NCBI GenBank assembly: GCA_025924845.1
Contig: JAICHN010000158.1
Span: 1-10,274, forward strand
Length of the DNA: 10,274 bases
DNA from: Chloroflexota bacterium
GTDB lineage: Bacteria; Chloroflexota; UBA5177; JANWHV01
Direction of reading: 5' to 3'
Below are positions 1 to 7,100 of the stretch, one piece after another (the first letter of the stretch is position 1; each line of letters starts with the position of its first letter). A program made the translations under genes and the position numbers. The notes under the pieces are model-generated. The model did not search any database. It saw only the letters and a program-made list of their open reading frames with translations, and was not told the DNA's origin.

Positions 1-110
1 CCGACGGGGACCATTCGCCACTGTCGCGCCAGGCCACGCGGAACGTCTCCCCCGCTGCCGCCGCCTGCACGACCCGACGGGGACCATTCGCCACTGTCGC
101 GCCAGGCCAC
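1..110. repeat. Two-copy 37-bp direct repeat with 36-bp spacer (possible CRISPR array end)
   Basis: An identical 37-base unit beginning CCGACGGGGACC and ending GCCAGGCCAC occurs at 1-37 and 74-110, separated by 36 unrelated GC-rich bases (38-73). The two copies show no mismatch and stop matching exactly after base 110. The period of 73 is not a multiple of three, so this is not an in-frame protein repeat. Repeat and spacer lengths fit the usual CRISPR range. However, only two copies are visible, no cas gene is present, there is no obvious AT-rich leader, and internal dyad symmetry is weak. The first copy starts at base 1, so the true left edge and array length are unknown. A minisatellite-like tandem repeat is the main alternative. 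Confidence 0.6.
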
Positions 111-152
111 CCAGGCAAAAAGGGCCCGGCCGGCATACACTGTAGGTGCCTA

Positions 153-1229
153 ATGGCTGAAGGAATCGATTGGGCTATGACGAGTCCTGAGATCAGCGCC
201 ATCACCGTCCCATCAGCGGAGTCAGGGCCTATCGCCGTCGGGCACACACGCTCCGGGCGAAGGTGGGCCACCTTCACGCGGCCTGCTATCGCCCGTTTGG
301 TCATTCCCGTGGCTATCATCTTCTGGGTCGTAGCCTCGGGGATCACACTGGTGTGGCCGGACCAATTTCCCTGGTACAGCACCGTGCGGGTGGGCCTTGG
401 TACCGGCGCCATCGGCGTACTCATCCTCTTGGCCTCCCTCATCGGCCTGGTCCAGTCCGCCATCATCACACGACTTCGCCGGGTCGGCCCCTGGTTCCTG
501 GTCCTGGGCATGCTCGCGGTGGCCTGGCAGGTCACGACGGCCAAGCTCGGGTTCTTGCCTCGGCTCTACTTCCCGCCGCCGCAGGCGATTGTCGATGCCT
601 ATACCGACGACGGGTCATTGCTCCTGGAGAGCCTGGCCTACTCGCTTCGCCTCCTCGCCATCGGCTACGCGATCGGCGCCACGCTCGGGTTCCTCTCTGG
701 ACTGGCCATGGGTTGGTCACCCGCGGTGCATTACTGGCTCCACCCCGTGCTGCGGGTGATTGGGCCGGTCCCCGCCACCGCCTGGCTGCCCATCGTGTTC
801 GTCGTCCTTCCCACCAGCTTCATCGCCGGCGTCTTCCTCATCGCGCTGGCCACCTGGTTCCCGGTGGCCATCCTCACCTGGTCGGGGGTGAGGGGCGTCG
901 GCCGCAACTACTATGACGTCGCGCGGACCCTGGGGGCGACTGACCGCTACCTCATCTGGAAGGTAACGGTGCCCGCGGCGCTTCCCTTGATCTTCGTCGG
1001 TCTGTTCATGGGCCTGGGTGCCTCCTTCGTCACCCTGCTCGTGGCCGAGATGCTGGGGGTCAAAGCGGGCCTGGGCTGGTATATCCAGTGGGTGCAAGGC
1101 TGGGCGGAGTATCCCAAGCTCTATGCCGCCTTGCTGATCATGATCGTCGTATTCTCTGGACTGATCACCCTACTCTTCCGCGTGCGGACTCATGTGCTGG
1201 CCTGGCAGAAGGGGCTGGTGCGATGGTAG
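153..1229 (+). CDS. ABC transporter permease, SsuC/TauC/NrtB-like
   Basis: This is the inner-membrane permease of an importer of the sulfonate/taurine/nitrate type (binding-protein-dependent transport family). The protein has 358 residues. The cytoplasmic EAA loop that docks the ATPase lies around residues 253-278, with the core D-V-A-R-T-L-G-A and then V-P-A-A-L-P. Hydrophobic segments are visible near 46-68, 82-105, 112-128, 167-187, 198-220, 222-243, 276-300 and 325-345. Family members such as SsuC are usually about 250-280 residues; here about 100 extra N-terminal residues carry two additional membrane segments. The start at 153 has a close AGGTG (144-148); an in-frame ATG at 177 is preceded by GAAGGA (159-164) but at long spacing. 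The ATPase gene overlaps its last 7 bases. No binding-protein gene is in the window, so the substrate is not shown. Proximity to sulfate activation genes makes a sulfur compound plausible. Confidence 0.9.
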   Translation: MAEGIDWAMTSPEISAITVPSAESGPIAVGHTRSGRRWATFTRPAIARLVIPVAIIFWVVASGITLVWPDQFPWYSTVRVGLGTGAIGVLILLASLIGLVQSAIITRLRRVGPWFLVLGMLAVAWQVTTAKLGFLPRLYFPPPQAIVDAYTDDGSLLLESLAYSLRLLAIGYAIGATLGFLSGLAMGWSPAVHYWLHPVLRVIGPVPATAWLPIVFVVLPTSFIAGVFLIALATWFPVAILTWSGVRGVGRNYYDVARTLGATDRYLIWKVTVPAALPLIFVGLFMGLGASFVTLLVAEMLGVKAGLGWYIQWVQGWAEYPKLYAALLIMIVVFSGLITLLFRVRTHVLAWQKGLVRW

Positions 1230-2020
1230 ACGGAGCCCCAGACTCAGCCGCCGCTACGCGCGTGCGCGGCGTGCGCCTGGAGGTGCGCAGGCTGACTCAT
1301 CGCTTCGTGCTCAAGCGGGCTCCCCTGACCGTGCTGGAAGAGGTCACCGTCATCGCCGCGCCGGGCAGCTTCGTTGCGCTGCTCGGTCCGAGCGGCTGCG
1401 GCAAATCGACCCTTCTGCGCATCCTCGCGGGTCTGGAACAGCCAACCCTGGGGGAAGTATCCGTGGATGGGCGGCCGATCGACGGACCCAACCCCGATCG
1501 AGCGCTTGTCTTCCAGGACCCCACGCTCTACCCCTGGCGCACAGTCTGGCGGAACGTCGCGCTTGGACCGGAGGTTCGGGGGCAGCGCGTGACGAAGAAT
1601 GACCCCCGTGTGCGTCATGTACTGGAGCGTGTGGGCCTCGCCGCGTTCGCGCATGCCTATCCGTCTCAGCTCTCGGGCGGGATGGCGCAGCGTGTCGCAC
1701 TGGCGCGAGTGCTGGTGAACGAGCCGTCGCTCCTCTTGCTGGATGAGCCGCTGGGCCAACTCGACGCCCTGACCCGGCTCACCATGCAGCGAGAGTTACT
1801 GCGTCTATGGGAGGCAGGCGGTTTCACCGCCCTGCTGGTCACCCACGACGTGGACGAGGCGCTCACTCTAGCCGATCGCGTGCAGGTGCTCAGTCCGCGA
1901 CCGGGGCGGGTGGTCGGCGAGGTGACGGTCGATGCGCCGCGTCCCCGCCATCATGACGATCCGCGTGTTCGTGGCCTGCGCAAGGAGATACTCACCCTCC
2001 TCGGCTTTGACTGGACATGA
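1223..2020 (+). CDS. ABC transporter ATP-binding protein, SsuB/TauB/NrtD-like
   Basis: This is the ATPase that powers the permease encoded just upstream. The start is ATG 1223, which overlaps the permease stop, with GAAGGGG (1208-1214) as a ribosome site; the frame stays open further upstream, but that part only overlaps the permease gene. The 265-residue protein has every ATPase motif: Walker A GPSGCGKST (55-63), Q-loop Gln98 followed by D-P-T-L-Y-P-W, signature LSGGMAQR (150-157), Walker B LLLLDEP (170-176) and switch His208. The Q-loop pattern with L-Y-P-W and the overall length are typical of nitrate/sulfonate/taurine importers. Permease and ATPase are clearly one operon. The gene looks intact. 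Substrate cannot be read from an ATPase. Confidence 0.92.
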   Translation: MVDGAPDSAAATRVRGVRLEVRRLTHRFVLKRAPLTVLEEVTVIAAPGSFVALLGPSGCGKSTLLRILAGLEQPTLGEVSVDGRPIDGPNPDRALVFQDPTLYPWRTVWRNVALGPEVRGQRVTKNDPRVRHVLERVGLAAFAHAYPSQLSGGMAQRVALARVLVNEPSLLLLDEPLGQLDALTRLTMQRELLRLWEAGGFTALLVTHDVDEALTLADRVQVLSPRPGRVVGEVTVDAPRPRHHDDPRVRGLRKEILTLLGFDWT

Positions 2021-2027
2021 GGAGGTG

Positions 2028-2318
2028 TTGCTGTTTCGCGAAACTATTCCGCACGAGCTCAAGCACGAGGGCATCGTGGCCGCCCAGCGCGGATCAGCGG
2101 GCGGCTATACCCTTGGCCGTACTCCCGAGTTGACCACCCTCGCCGACGCCATACGCGCCGTGGATGGACCGCTCGCCAACATCAAGGGCCGATGCCCGGA
2201 GGAACCGGTCGATTCGGGAGCGGCCCAGCCGTTGCAGACCATAGGGATCGCCGTCCGCGCCAATCCGCGCGCCGTGCTGGAGACGGTCACGCTGCACGAT
2301 CTGACCCACGATCGGTAG
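2028..2318 (+). pseudogene. Rrf2-family transcriptional regulator, N-terminally truncated remnant
   Basis: Rrf2 proteins (IscR, CymR, NsrR) are winged-helix repressors that often control sulfur or iron-sulfur genes. This frame holds the wing and the following part: G-I-V-A-A-Q-R-G-S-A-G-G-Y, then L-A-D-A-I-R-A-V-D-G-P-L, then a C-terminal helix ending V-T-L-H-D-L. A normal member starts about 35-40 residues earlier with the helix-turn-helix, and that part is absent because the ATPase gene ends at 2020. The helix before the wing also looks shortened (I-P-H-E-L-K-H-E). The frame is open back to 1932, but that stretch lies inside the ATPase gene and does not resemble Rrf2. No ATG fits; GTG 2025 and TTG 2028 sit almost on top of the GAGGAG at 2019-2024. 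The DNA-recognition part is missing, so it is most likely a decayed regulator of the neighbouring transporter. Confidence 0.72.
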
Positions 2319-2375
2319 CCGACGGAGATCCGCGCTCTCGTACACGACCGATGCCTGGGTAGGGCGGTAGCGTAT

Positions 2376-3224
2376 TCACGACAGCTTCGCGATGGCGGCC
2401 GGGAAGGGGCCTTGCTCCAGCACCTCTACAGGCACCGCCGCGGCGCCCAGGATCGCGGCCGGTTTGGTCGGACCATGAAAATCGCTTCCCCCACACCACC
2501 ACAGGCCGCGTTCGCCCGCGATGCGGCCCAGCCGTTCACGATCGGCCTCGCTGTGCGCGCTATGATAGATCTCCAGGCCGGTCAGCCCGACCTCTTGCAA
2601 ATGGTCGAGCAACACATCGAGATCAACATCGGCGTCCAGCAGCACACAGTGCGCCAGCGCCGCCTCCCCGCCCGCTCCGCGGATCAGAGCGATAGCTTCC
2701 GCCGGCTTGAGGCGGCCCGACGGCAGATAGGCCGGACAGCCCTCGCCGATGAACCGTCCGAACGCGTCGGCGACGTCACGGGCATGCCCTTGTTCGACCA
2801 ATACACGCGCCAGATGCGGACGGCCGATCGCCCCGCGCCCCAACTCGGCCACCCGGTCCCAGGGAATGGGCGCGCCCATGCGCGCCAGGAGACCGACGAT
2901 CGTCCGCGCTCGCTCCTCGCGGCCCGCCGTGAGCGCGCCAAGATGGGTGGTCAGCATCTCGGAGTTTTGATCGAAACCGTAGGCAAGGATATGGACGGTG
3001 TGCCCTTCGTGAATCGAGCTTACTTCGATACCGGGCAGAATGCGCAGTGAGGTGCCCGCCGCGGCGGCCGTGGTGGGCGCAATGCCCGCCACGGTGTCGT
3101 GATCGGTGACGGCAAGCAAGTCAAGGCCGCAATCGAGAGCGGCGCCGACCAGTTCAGCGGGAGTGGCTGATCCGTCGGATGCCGTGGTATGGGAGTGGAG
3201 GTCGATATGGCGAAATGTAGTCAT
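2376..3224 (-). CDS. PHP-domain phosphoesterase, YciV/TrpH-like (probable 3',5'-nucleoside bisphosphate phosphatase)
   Basis: The 282-residue protein is a full-length metal-dependent PHP phosphoesterase. Visible metal ligands are H10-S-H12 and D17, D41-H42 in V-T-D-H-D, E67 in P-G-I-E, H78 in V-H-I-L-A-Y-G, H192 in A-L-A-H, and D248/H250 in G-S-D-F-H-G. The inserted G-R-P-H-L-A-R (134-140) is typical of the YciV/TrpH group. Characterised relatives remove the 3' phosphate from 3',5'-nucleoside bisphosphates such as pAp, and YciV (Rnm) also trims short RNA 5' to 3'. The ATG (3224-3222) overlaps the stop of sat in an ATGA junction, so translation is probably coupled. Because sat and cysC make PAPS, whose use releases pAp, a pAp-clearing role analogous to CysQ is a reasonable inference. 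A general RNase or phosphatase role remains possible. Confidence 0.88.
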   Translation of the reverse strand: MTTFRHIDLHSHTTASDGSATPAELVGAALDCGLDLLAVTDHDTVAGIAPTTAAAAGTSLRILPGIEVSSIHEGHTVHILAYGFDQNSEMLTTHLGALTAGREERARTIVGLLARMGAPIPWDRVAELGRGAIGRPHLARVLVEQGHARDVADAFGRFIGEGCPAYLPSGRLKPAEAIALIRGAGGEAALAHCVLLDADVDLDVLLDHLQEVGLTGLEIYHSAHSEADRERLGRIAGERGLWWCGGSDFHGPTKPAAILGAAAVPVEVLEQGPFPAAIAKLS

Positions 3225-4396
3225 TCGTCGCTCTGCGCCCGCATCGCTTCAACCAGGATCGCCGCCACCTCGGGGCGCGAGAATTCGCGCGGCGGCAGTT
3301 CACCGGCCCGCAGCATGGCGCGCACCTTGGTGCCGCTCAGCTCCACATGATCCTCTTTCCCATGTGGACAGGTTTTGTTGGAAGCCATGCTCGCGCAGCG
3401 CGTGCAGTAGAAGCTGTTCTCGAACTTGAGCGGTACAATGCCCAGGGCGTGGGGATCGAACCGGTCAAACATTGCCTGGGCGTCGTAGGTGCCGTAGTAG
3501 CCGCCGACTCCGGCATGGTCGCGCCCCACAATGAAGTGCGTGCAGCCGTAGTTCTTGCGCATGATGGCGTGAAAGACGGCCTCACGCGGCCCGGCGTAGC
3601 GCATTGCGGCGGGCAGCACGCTCAGGATGGCACGATTCGCCGGGTAGTAGTTCTCCAGAAGAACCTCGTAGCAGCGCATTCGGACCTCGGCCGGAATATC
3701 GTCGCTCTTAGTCTCGCCGACCAGGGGATGCAGGAGGAGGCCATCGACCATCTCCAGAGCGCACTTCTGGATGTACTCGTGGGCTCGATGGACGGGGTTG
3801 CGCGTCTGAAAGCCGACTATTGTCCGCCAGCCGCGCTCGACAAAGGCCGCTCGCGTCTGGGCGGGCGTCATATAGCGCGCCCACGACGAGGTGAACGGCA
3901 ATACGGTGACCGGCCCGCCGAGCAGGATATTGCTCTGCTCATAGATCGCCGCCACGCCCGGATGCGTCTCATCCTCGGTCAGGTAGACGTTGCGCGCCTC
4001 ACGCTTCACATCCCGCGAAAAGACTTCCTCGACCCGCATGATGCCCCGGAGGTCGCCCGCCGGATCGCGGAGCGCGACCTCCGTTCCCTCGGCCGGCGCA
4101 TCGGCCTCCGCCACGGCAAGCGTAACAGGGATAGTCCAGGGTAGGCCGTTCGCCAGATGCATATCCTCCACGGCATGCTTGTAATCGGCGCGTCCCATAA
4201 AGCCCTTGAGGGGGCTCAGCGTGCCGATGGCGATCAACTCCAGATCATTGATCTGCCGCGCCGAGAGCTGGATGGCCGGTAGGTTCGCGGCGCGCCGGCG
4301 GACCTCCGCCGCTTCGGTGCCCTGGACCAGGCGGTCGATCAATGTGCCCCCGTGCGGTGCGATACTCTGCCTTGCCGTGTCCGTGTCTGTCCCCAT
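3221..4396 (-). CDS. sat: Sulfate adenylyltransferase (ATP sulfurylase)
   Basis: The enzyme makes adenosine 5'-phosphosulfate (APS) and pyrophosphate from ATP and sulfate, the first step of sulfate activation. The 391-residue protein is the single-subunit Sat type, not CysND. The nucleotide-binding [10 protein letters not shown] lies at 197-206 and G-R-D-H-A-G at 291-296. Cys331, Cys334, Cys343 and His345 form a C-x2-C-x8-C-x-H cluster resembling the zinc site of ATP sulfurylases such as that of Thermus. The N-terminal PUA-like part (about 1-165) is complete, and L-S-G-T-K-V-R lies near 353-359. There is no kinase domain at the C-terminus; the kinase is the separate gene upstream. The ATG at 4396 has only a distant GGAG. 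The gene sits 76 bases after cysC and overlaps the PHP gene by 4 bases. Confidence 0.95.
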   Translation of the reverse strand: MGTDTDTARQSIAPHGGTLIDRLVQGTEAAEVRRRAANLPAIQLSARQINDLELIAIGTLSPLKGFMGRADYKHAVEDMHLANGLPWTIPVTLAVAEADAPAEGTEVALRDPAGDLRGIMRVEEVFSRDVKREARNVYLTEDETHPGVAAIYEQSNILLGGPVTVLPFTSSWARYMTPAQTRAAFVERGWRTIVGFQTRNPVHRAHEYIQKCALEMVDGLLLHPLVGETKSDDIPAEVRMRCYEVLLENYYPANRAILSVLPAAMRYAGPREAVFHAIMRKNYGCTHFIVGRDHAGVGGYYGTYDAQAMFDRFDPHALGIVPLKFENSFYCTRCASMASNKTCPHGKEDHVELSGTKVRAMLRAGELPPREFSRPEVAAILVEAMRAQSDE

Positions 4397-4472
4397 GCGC
4401 CCGTATACTCCATTCGCGGCGCGCTGCCGCCTTGATCTCGGATTCTCCTCGGTCTCGCCTAGCGAATACCGT

Positions 4473-5009
4473 TTATGCCCGGCCTACCAGGTCATGGGCC
4501 TCCAGGTAGGCAAGAATCTTGTCGACACTCTCCTCCACCGTCTCGTGCTCGGTGTCGACCCGCACCGCGGGGTGCTCCGGAGCCTCGTAGGGATCGGAGA
4601 CGCCGGTAAAGTTCTTGATCTCGCCCCGAAGCGCCTTGGCGTAGAGGCCCTTGACGTCGCGTCGCGTCAACTCTTCCAGCGAGGTGTGAACGTACACCTC
4701 CACAAAGTTATCGCCGATCAAGGCTCGGGCCTGTTGTCGGGTTTCGGCGTACGGTGAAATGGCCGCCGTGATCACGGCCACCCCATGTCGGGTCAGCAGC
4801 GAGGCGACAAAGGCGATACGCAGAATGTTGGTGTCACGGTCTTCGCGTGAAAAGCCCAGTCCCTTGGAAAGATGCGTACGCACCACATCCCCGTCCAGGA
4901 TCTCCACGCCGCAACCACGCTCGCGCAGCTTCGCCTCCAACAGATGAGCGATGGTCGTCTTCCCTGCTCCCGACAGTCCCGTCATCCAGATCGTGAATCC
5001 GCGCCGCAT
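4473..5009 (-). CDS. cysC: Adenylyl-sulfate kinase (APS kinase)
   Basis: The enzyme phosphorylates APS at the 3' position to give PAPS, the sulfuryl donor for reduction or sulfotransferases. The 178-residue protein has the P-loop GLSGAGKT (11-18), the D-G-D-V-V-R motif (39-44), the APS-binding R-x-x-N pattern near 58-62 (R-D-T-N), the A-I-S-P-Y stretch (83-87) and the lid segment K-G-L-Y-A-K-A (120-126) followed by [11 protein letters not shown]. Length is normal for a stand-alone CysC. The ATG at 5009 is well supported by GGAGGG at 5018-5013. It is the first gene of a cysC-sat-PHP operon, with a roughly 125-base leader if the proposed promoter is right. No CysH, sulfite reductase or sulfotransferase is in the window, so the fate of PAPS is not shown. 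Confidence 0.95.
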   Translation of the reverse strand: MRRGFTIWMTGLSGAGKTTIAHLLEAKLRERGCGVEILDGDVVRTHLSKGLGFSREDRDTNILRIAFVASLLTRHGVAVITAAISPYAETRQQARALIGDNFVEVYVHTSLEELTRRDVKGLYAKALRGEIKNFTGVSDPYEAPEHPAVRVDTEHETVEESVDKILAYLEAHDLVGRA

Positions 5010-5065
5010 TGACCCTCCGAGTCTTTACGCTACCGTCGGCATTTCCCGCTTGGGGGAGATTTGCC

Positions 5066-5134
5066 CACACCTCTCCATTGTCGGCCGCGAAGCGTTGCGA
5101 AGAACATGTACACACCGATCCCATTGTGCGGCCG
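5066..5134. repeat. Imperfect direct repeat in the cysC leader (possible operator or RNA element)
   Basis: Copy one (5066-5087) and copy two (5111-5134) share CACACC, then five or six variable bases, then ATTGT and CGGCCG in the same order, with starts 45 bases apart. They lie between the proposed cysC promoter and the cysC start. Such spacing could hold two regulator-binding sites or two similar RNA elements. No known riboswitch was recognised. Confidence 0.4.
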
Positions 5135-5139
5135 TTTCT

Positions 5140-5148
5140 ATGATAGCA
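5140..5148 (-). promoter_or_regulatory. Candidate extended -10 promoter of the cysC operon
   Basis: On the minus strand the sequence TGCTATCAT (5148-5140) matches an extended -10 element, with five of six bases of the TATAAT consensus and the upstream TG. No good -35 hexamer lies at normal spacing, as is common for extended -10 promoters. Transcription would start near 5133 and leave a leader of about 125 bases before the cysC ATG. This rests on sequence match only. Confidence 0.3.
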
Positions 5149-5208
5149 ATCCAAGTTCCTATGATGACCTGCCATTCTGAGACTAATATGAGAGCAAACG
5201 GTCCCTGA

Positions 5209-5236
5209 TCCACATCGCGCTCATCGGCTCTATACT
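5209..5236 (+). promoter_or_regulatory. Candidate sigma-70-type promoter of the SDR gene
   Basis: TCCACA (5209-5214, four of six bases of TTGACA) is followed after 16 bases by TATACT (5231-5236, five of six bases of TATAAT). The predicted start near 5243 lies just before the GAAAGAGAG ribosome-binding stretch (5246-5254) of the SDR gene. This is a match by eye. Confidence 0.4.
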
Positions 5237-5258
5237 GAAGGTTTAGAAAGAGAGATTG

Positions 5259-6044
5259 ATGACGATGTCTTATCGAAGCGTATTGGCGCCCGATGCCCTG
5301 GCGGGCAAGGTGGCGTTGGTTACCGGCGCGGCGCGCGGCATCGGCCAGGCCACGGCCGTGGAGTTGGCGCGCGCGGGCGCCCTGCTGGCGCTCAATGATA
5401 TTGACGACAATGCCGAGGAAACCGTGCGTCTGATCCAGGATCTGGGGCGTCCGGTGTCGTTCCATCAGGGGGATGTATCCAGCCGTGCCTCGGTGGAGTC
5501 TACGGTCGATGCTGTAGTGAAGACGCATGGACGCCTGGATTGCCTGATCGCCAATGCCGGCATCTCGGTTCCCCAGCACTTTCTAGAGATCACGGACGAG
5601 GTGATGCAGCGCACCCTCGACATTAATCTGCGCGGAGTCATTCTTTGCGGGCAGGCAGCGGCCCGACAAATGGTACGCCAAGGTGAGGGGGGACAGATCG
5701 TTAACATCAGCTCTATCCACGCCGTGTCGAGCTTTCGCGGCTTCGCCGTCTACGATGCCGCCAAGGCCGGAGTGATGCGGCTAACGGCGACCATGGCGGC
5801 CGATCTGGCGGAGCACCAGATCACGGTGAACGCGATCGGTCCCGGCTGGACGCTCACGCCGATGAACGCGGCAGCCTACGATACACCGGAGAAGCGCGCC
5901 GCCGTGGATGCTTCGCTTCCCCTGCATCGGGTAGGGCTCCCCGAAGAGATCGGCGGGATGGCGGCCTATCTCTGCTCACCGGCCGCCGGATACATCACGG
6001 GCAGCTTTATCCTGGTCGACGGCGGGCTGTCGCTCGTCTTCTGA
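5259..6044 (+). CDS. SDR-family NAD(P)-dependent oxidoreductase
   Basis: A classical short-chain dehydrogenase/reductase of 261 residues, complete. The nucleotide-binding T-G-A-A-R-G-I-G lies at 22-29, N-A-G at 99-101, and the catalytic tetrad is Asn123, Ser152, Tyr165 and Lys169 (Y-D-A-A-K). Asp47 at the end of the second strand (A-L-N-D) favours NAD(H) over NADP(H). The P-G-W loop near 195-197 and the C-terminal L-V-D-G-G are typical of the family. Closest in style are glucose, ribitol or 3-oxoacyl-type dehydrogenases, but the substrate cannot be read from the sequence. ATG 5259 is preferred because of the AGAGAG at 5249-5254; TTG 5256 and ATG 5265 are alternatives. It diverges from cysC across a 249-base region and may be regulated separately. 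Confidence 0.92.
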   Translation: MTMSYRSVLAPDALAGKVALVTGAARGIGQATAVELARAGALLALNDIDDNAEETVRLIQDLGRPVSFHQGDVSSRASVESTVDAVVKTHGRLDCLIANAGISVPQHFLEITDEVMQRTLDINLRGVILCGQAAARQMVRQGEGGQIVNISSIHAVSSFRGFAVYDAAKAGVMRLTATMAADLAEHQITVNAIGPGWTLTPMNAAAYDTPEKRAAVDASLPLHRVGLPEEIGGMAAYLCSPAAGYITGSFILVDGGLSLVF

Positions 6045-6066
6045 GGGCTCTTCCCTTGCCTCGTCG

Positions 6067-6363
6067 ATCATCCGTGTTGTTGGCAAGCGTGTCCGCTTCT
6101 CGGCGGAAGTCAAGACGACAGGGATGATCGGCCCGGTCCAACTCTGGATGCAAACGGACGGCCCTCTCCGCACGCGGGTGTACGGCGACATGCGATTCCG
6201 CCCGATTTCCGGTACGACCGGCCGGCGACGGTACGCTATCGTGGTTGACGTGCCGCGCGACAGTGAGGCGATCAACTTCGGCGTTATGGGTCAGGGCACC
6301 GGCACGATATGGATGGCGCACGGCTCGTTCACGCCGGTCGGCAAGTCAGTGCCGACGACGTAG
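6067..6363 (+). pseudogene. Remnant of a C-terminal domain of a lost protein
   Basis: An open frame reads V-V-G-K-R-V-R-F-S-A-E-V-K-T, then L-W-M-Q-T-D-G-P, then R-P-I-S-G-T-T, then V-V-D-V-P-R-D-S and I-N-F-G-V. This resembles a beta-sandwich-like domain often found at the end of larger bacterial proteins, where it reads roughly W-M-R-V-D-G-P, R-P-I-x-G-T-T-D-W and V-x-L-D-V-P-E-D-A. Its function is not established to my knowledge. The first in-frame start codon is ATG 6124, already inside the domain, and the frame runs back without a start into the SDR gene in a different phase. So this is the tail of a gene whose front is gone. It begins 22 bases after the SDR stop. A translated 79-residue product from ATG 6124 cannot be excluded. 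Confidence 0.55.
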
Positions 6364-6554
6364 GGTAGGTGCCACGATTTTGCTTCTGTAGTAGATATGC
6401 GCCGATCTCGTGCATGTTGGGTAATAGCGATAAACGACATGCGCTCCGATCATCCGTCGCCGGCACGGCCTGCAAGGTGCTCCAGGGGATCAACGGCTCT
6501 GAAGCGCGCCGCCTATTCACGCACGTAGGCCCCGCGGCACCACGCCCGGCCGGG
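6364..6554. other. Non-coding stretch between two gene remnants
   Basis: About 190 bases with no convincing reading frame, tRNA, promoter pair or strong hairpin. Short open frames here cross into the neighbouring remnants in the wrong phase and resemble nothing recognisable. It is probably decayed coding DNA. Confidence 0.4.
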
Positions 6555-6944
6555 CTAGCGGGCGGGCACCGGCCAGTCGAGGCGGAATGTCGCATCCAGC
6601 CGGCTCAGCGCAACCGGGTTGGCGAGCAGGACGCTCTCCTCCCGATTGCTGTCGAGCGCCTTCATCGTCCGGTTCTGTGAGCCGACCAGGGCCAGGCGTC
6701 CGTCGATCACCATCGCGTTGGCGTGTATCGCCGGGCGCAGCACCACCTGGACGCCACCCCCGGCCAGCTCGCCCCGCACCGAGGTTTCCGCCGGTCGGCC
6801 GGGCTGGTTGGCCCGTTCCCCGATGTCCACAAGATGGCCGAGCAAGCGCTCCTGGCTAATCTGACCGGGGGCGACGATCCGCGTTCTGAGCGACGCCGCG
6901 CCCGACCTAGCGCCGGTCAGCCTGCCCTCAGTCGGCCTGGCCAC
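6555..6944 (-). pseudogene. Phospholipase D-like protein, C-terminal fragment with damaged HxK motif
   Basis: Phospholipase D superfamily proteins (cardiolipin synthases, endonucleases) use two H-x-K-x4-D motifs. This 129-residue frame matches only the second half of such a protein: G-G-V-Q-V-V-L, then I-H-A-N-A-M-V-I-D-G (H74, N76, D81), then L-V-G-S-Q-N (86-91), then L-D-S-N-R-E and a closing A-T-F-R-L-D-W. The invariant lysine of HxK is Asn76 here. The first motif and roughly the first 250 or more residues are missing; upstream of GTG 6944 the frame stays open but shows no resemblance to the family. Truncation plus loss of the catalytic lysine point to a dead gene. Whether a short product is made is unknown. 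Confidence 0.65.
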
Positions 6945-7018
6945 GTGTGACGATTCCGGCCACGTGGTGGGCCTGCCTGAGCCTTCGGCGGGCGTTTGGT
7001 GGGCAGCGAGGTGTTTAG

Positions 7019-7059
7019 CGCCCTTCCTGGGCGGGCTGACGTGGCGGCGCTTGGCCGCC
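7019..7059. repeat. Two consecutive perfect hairpins
   Basis: CGCCC-TTCCT-GGGCG (7019-7033) and GGCGGC-GCTTG-GCCGCC (7043-7059) are perfect inverted repeats with 5-base loops. With the hairpin at 7082-7097 they form a run downstream of the SUKH gene. None has a clear T-run. They could slow transcription, or simply reflect GC-rich sequence. Confidence 0.35.
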
Positions 7060-7081
7060 TGGTCACCTGTTGGACGGTCGT

Positions 7082-7097
7082 CACACGACAGCGTGTG
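7082..7097 (-). terminator. Hairpin just after the SUKH stop, possible weak terminator
   Basis: CACACG (7082-7087) and CGTGTG (7092-7097) pair perfectly around a 4-base loop, beginning 3 bases beyond the SUKH stop codon on the minus strand. Two G-T pairs could extend the stem. There is no T-tract, so intrinsic termination is uncertain. Confidence 0.3.
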
Positions 7098-7100
7098 GTC

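Noticed and set aside
1088..1222. Upstream extension of the ABC ATPase to an earlier start
   Set aside because: These 45 codons lie inside the permease gene and resemble no ATPase sequence; ATG 1223 has a good ribosome site and the usual stop-start overlap.
2412..3050. Plus-strand open frame of 212 codons opposite the PHP gene
   Set aside because: It is antisense to a gene with all PHP metal ligands and shows no recognisable domain.
3347..4144. Long plus-strand open frame (265 codons) opposite sat
   Set aside because: It lies wholly antisense to a clear ATP sulfurylase, resembles no family, and is what GC-rich codon bias produces on the opposite strand.
5010..5133. Cobalamin- or SAM-type riboswitch in the cysC leader
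   Set aside because: A few bases resemble cobalamin-box fragments, but the core conserved boxes and stem order of these riboswitch classes are not present.
6364..6554. Possible tRNA or small gene in the gap
   Set aside because: No cloverleaf arms or CCA-type end could be drawn, and no frame resembled a protein.
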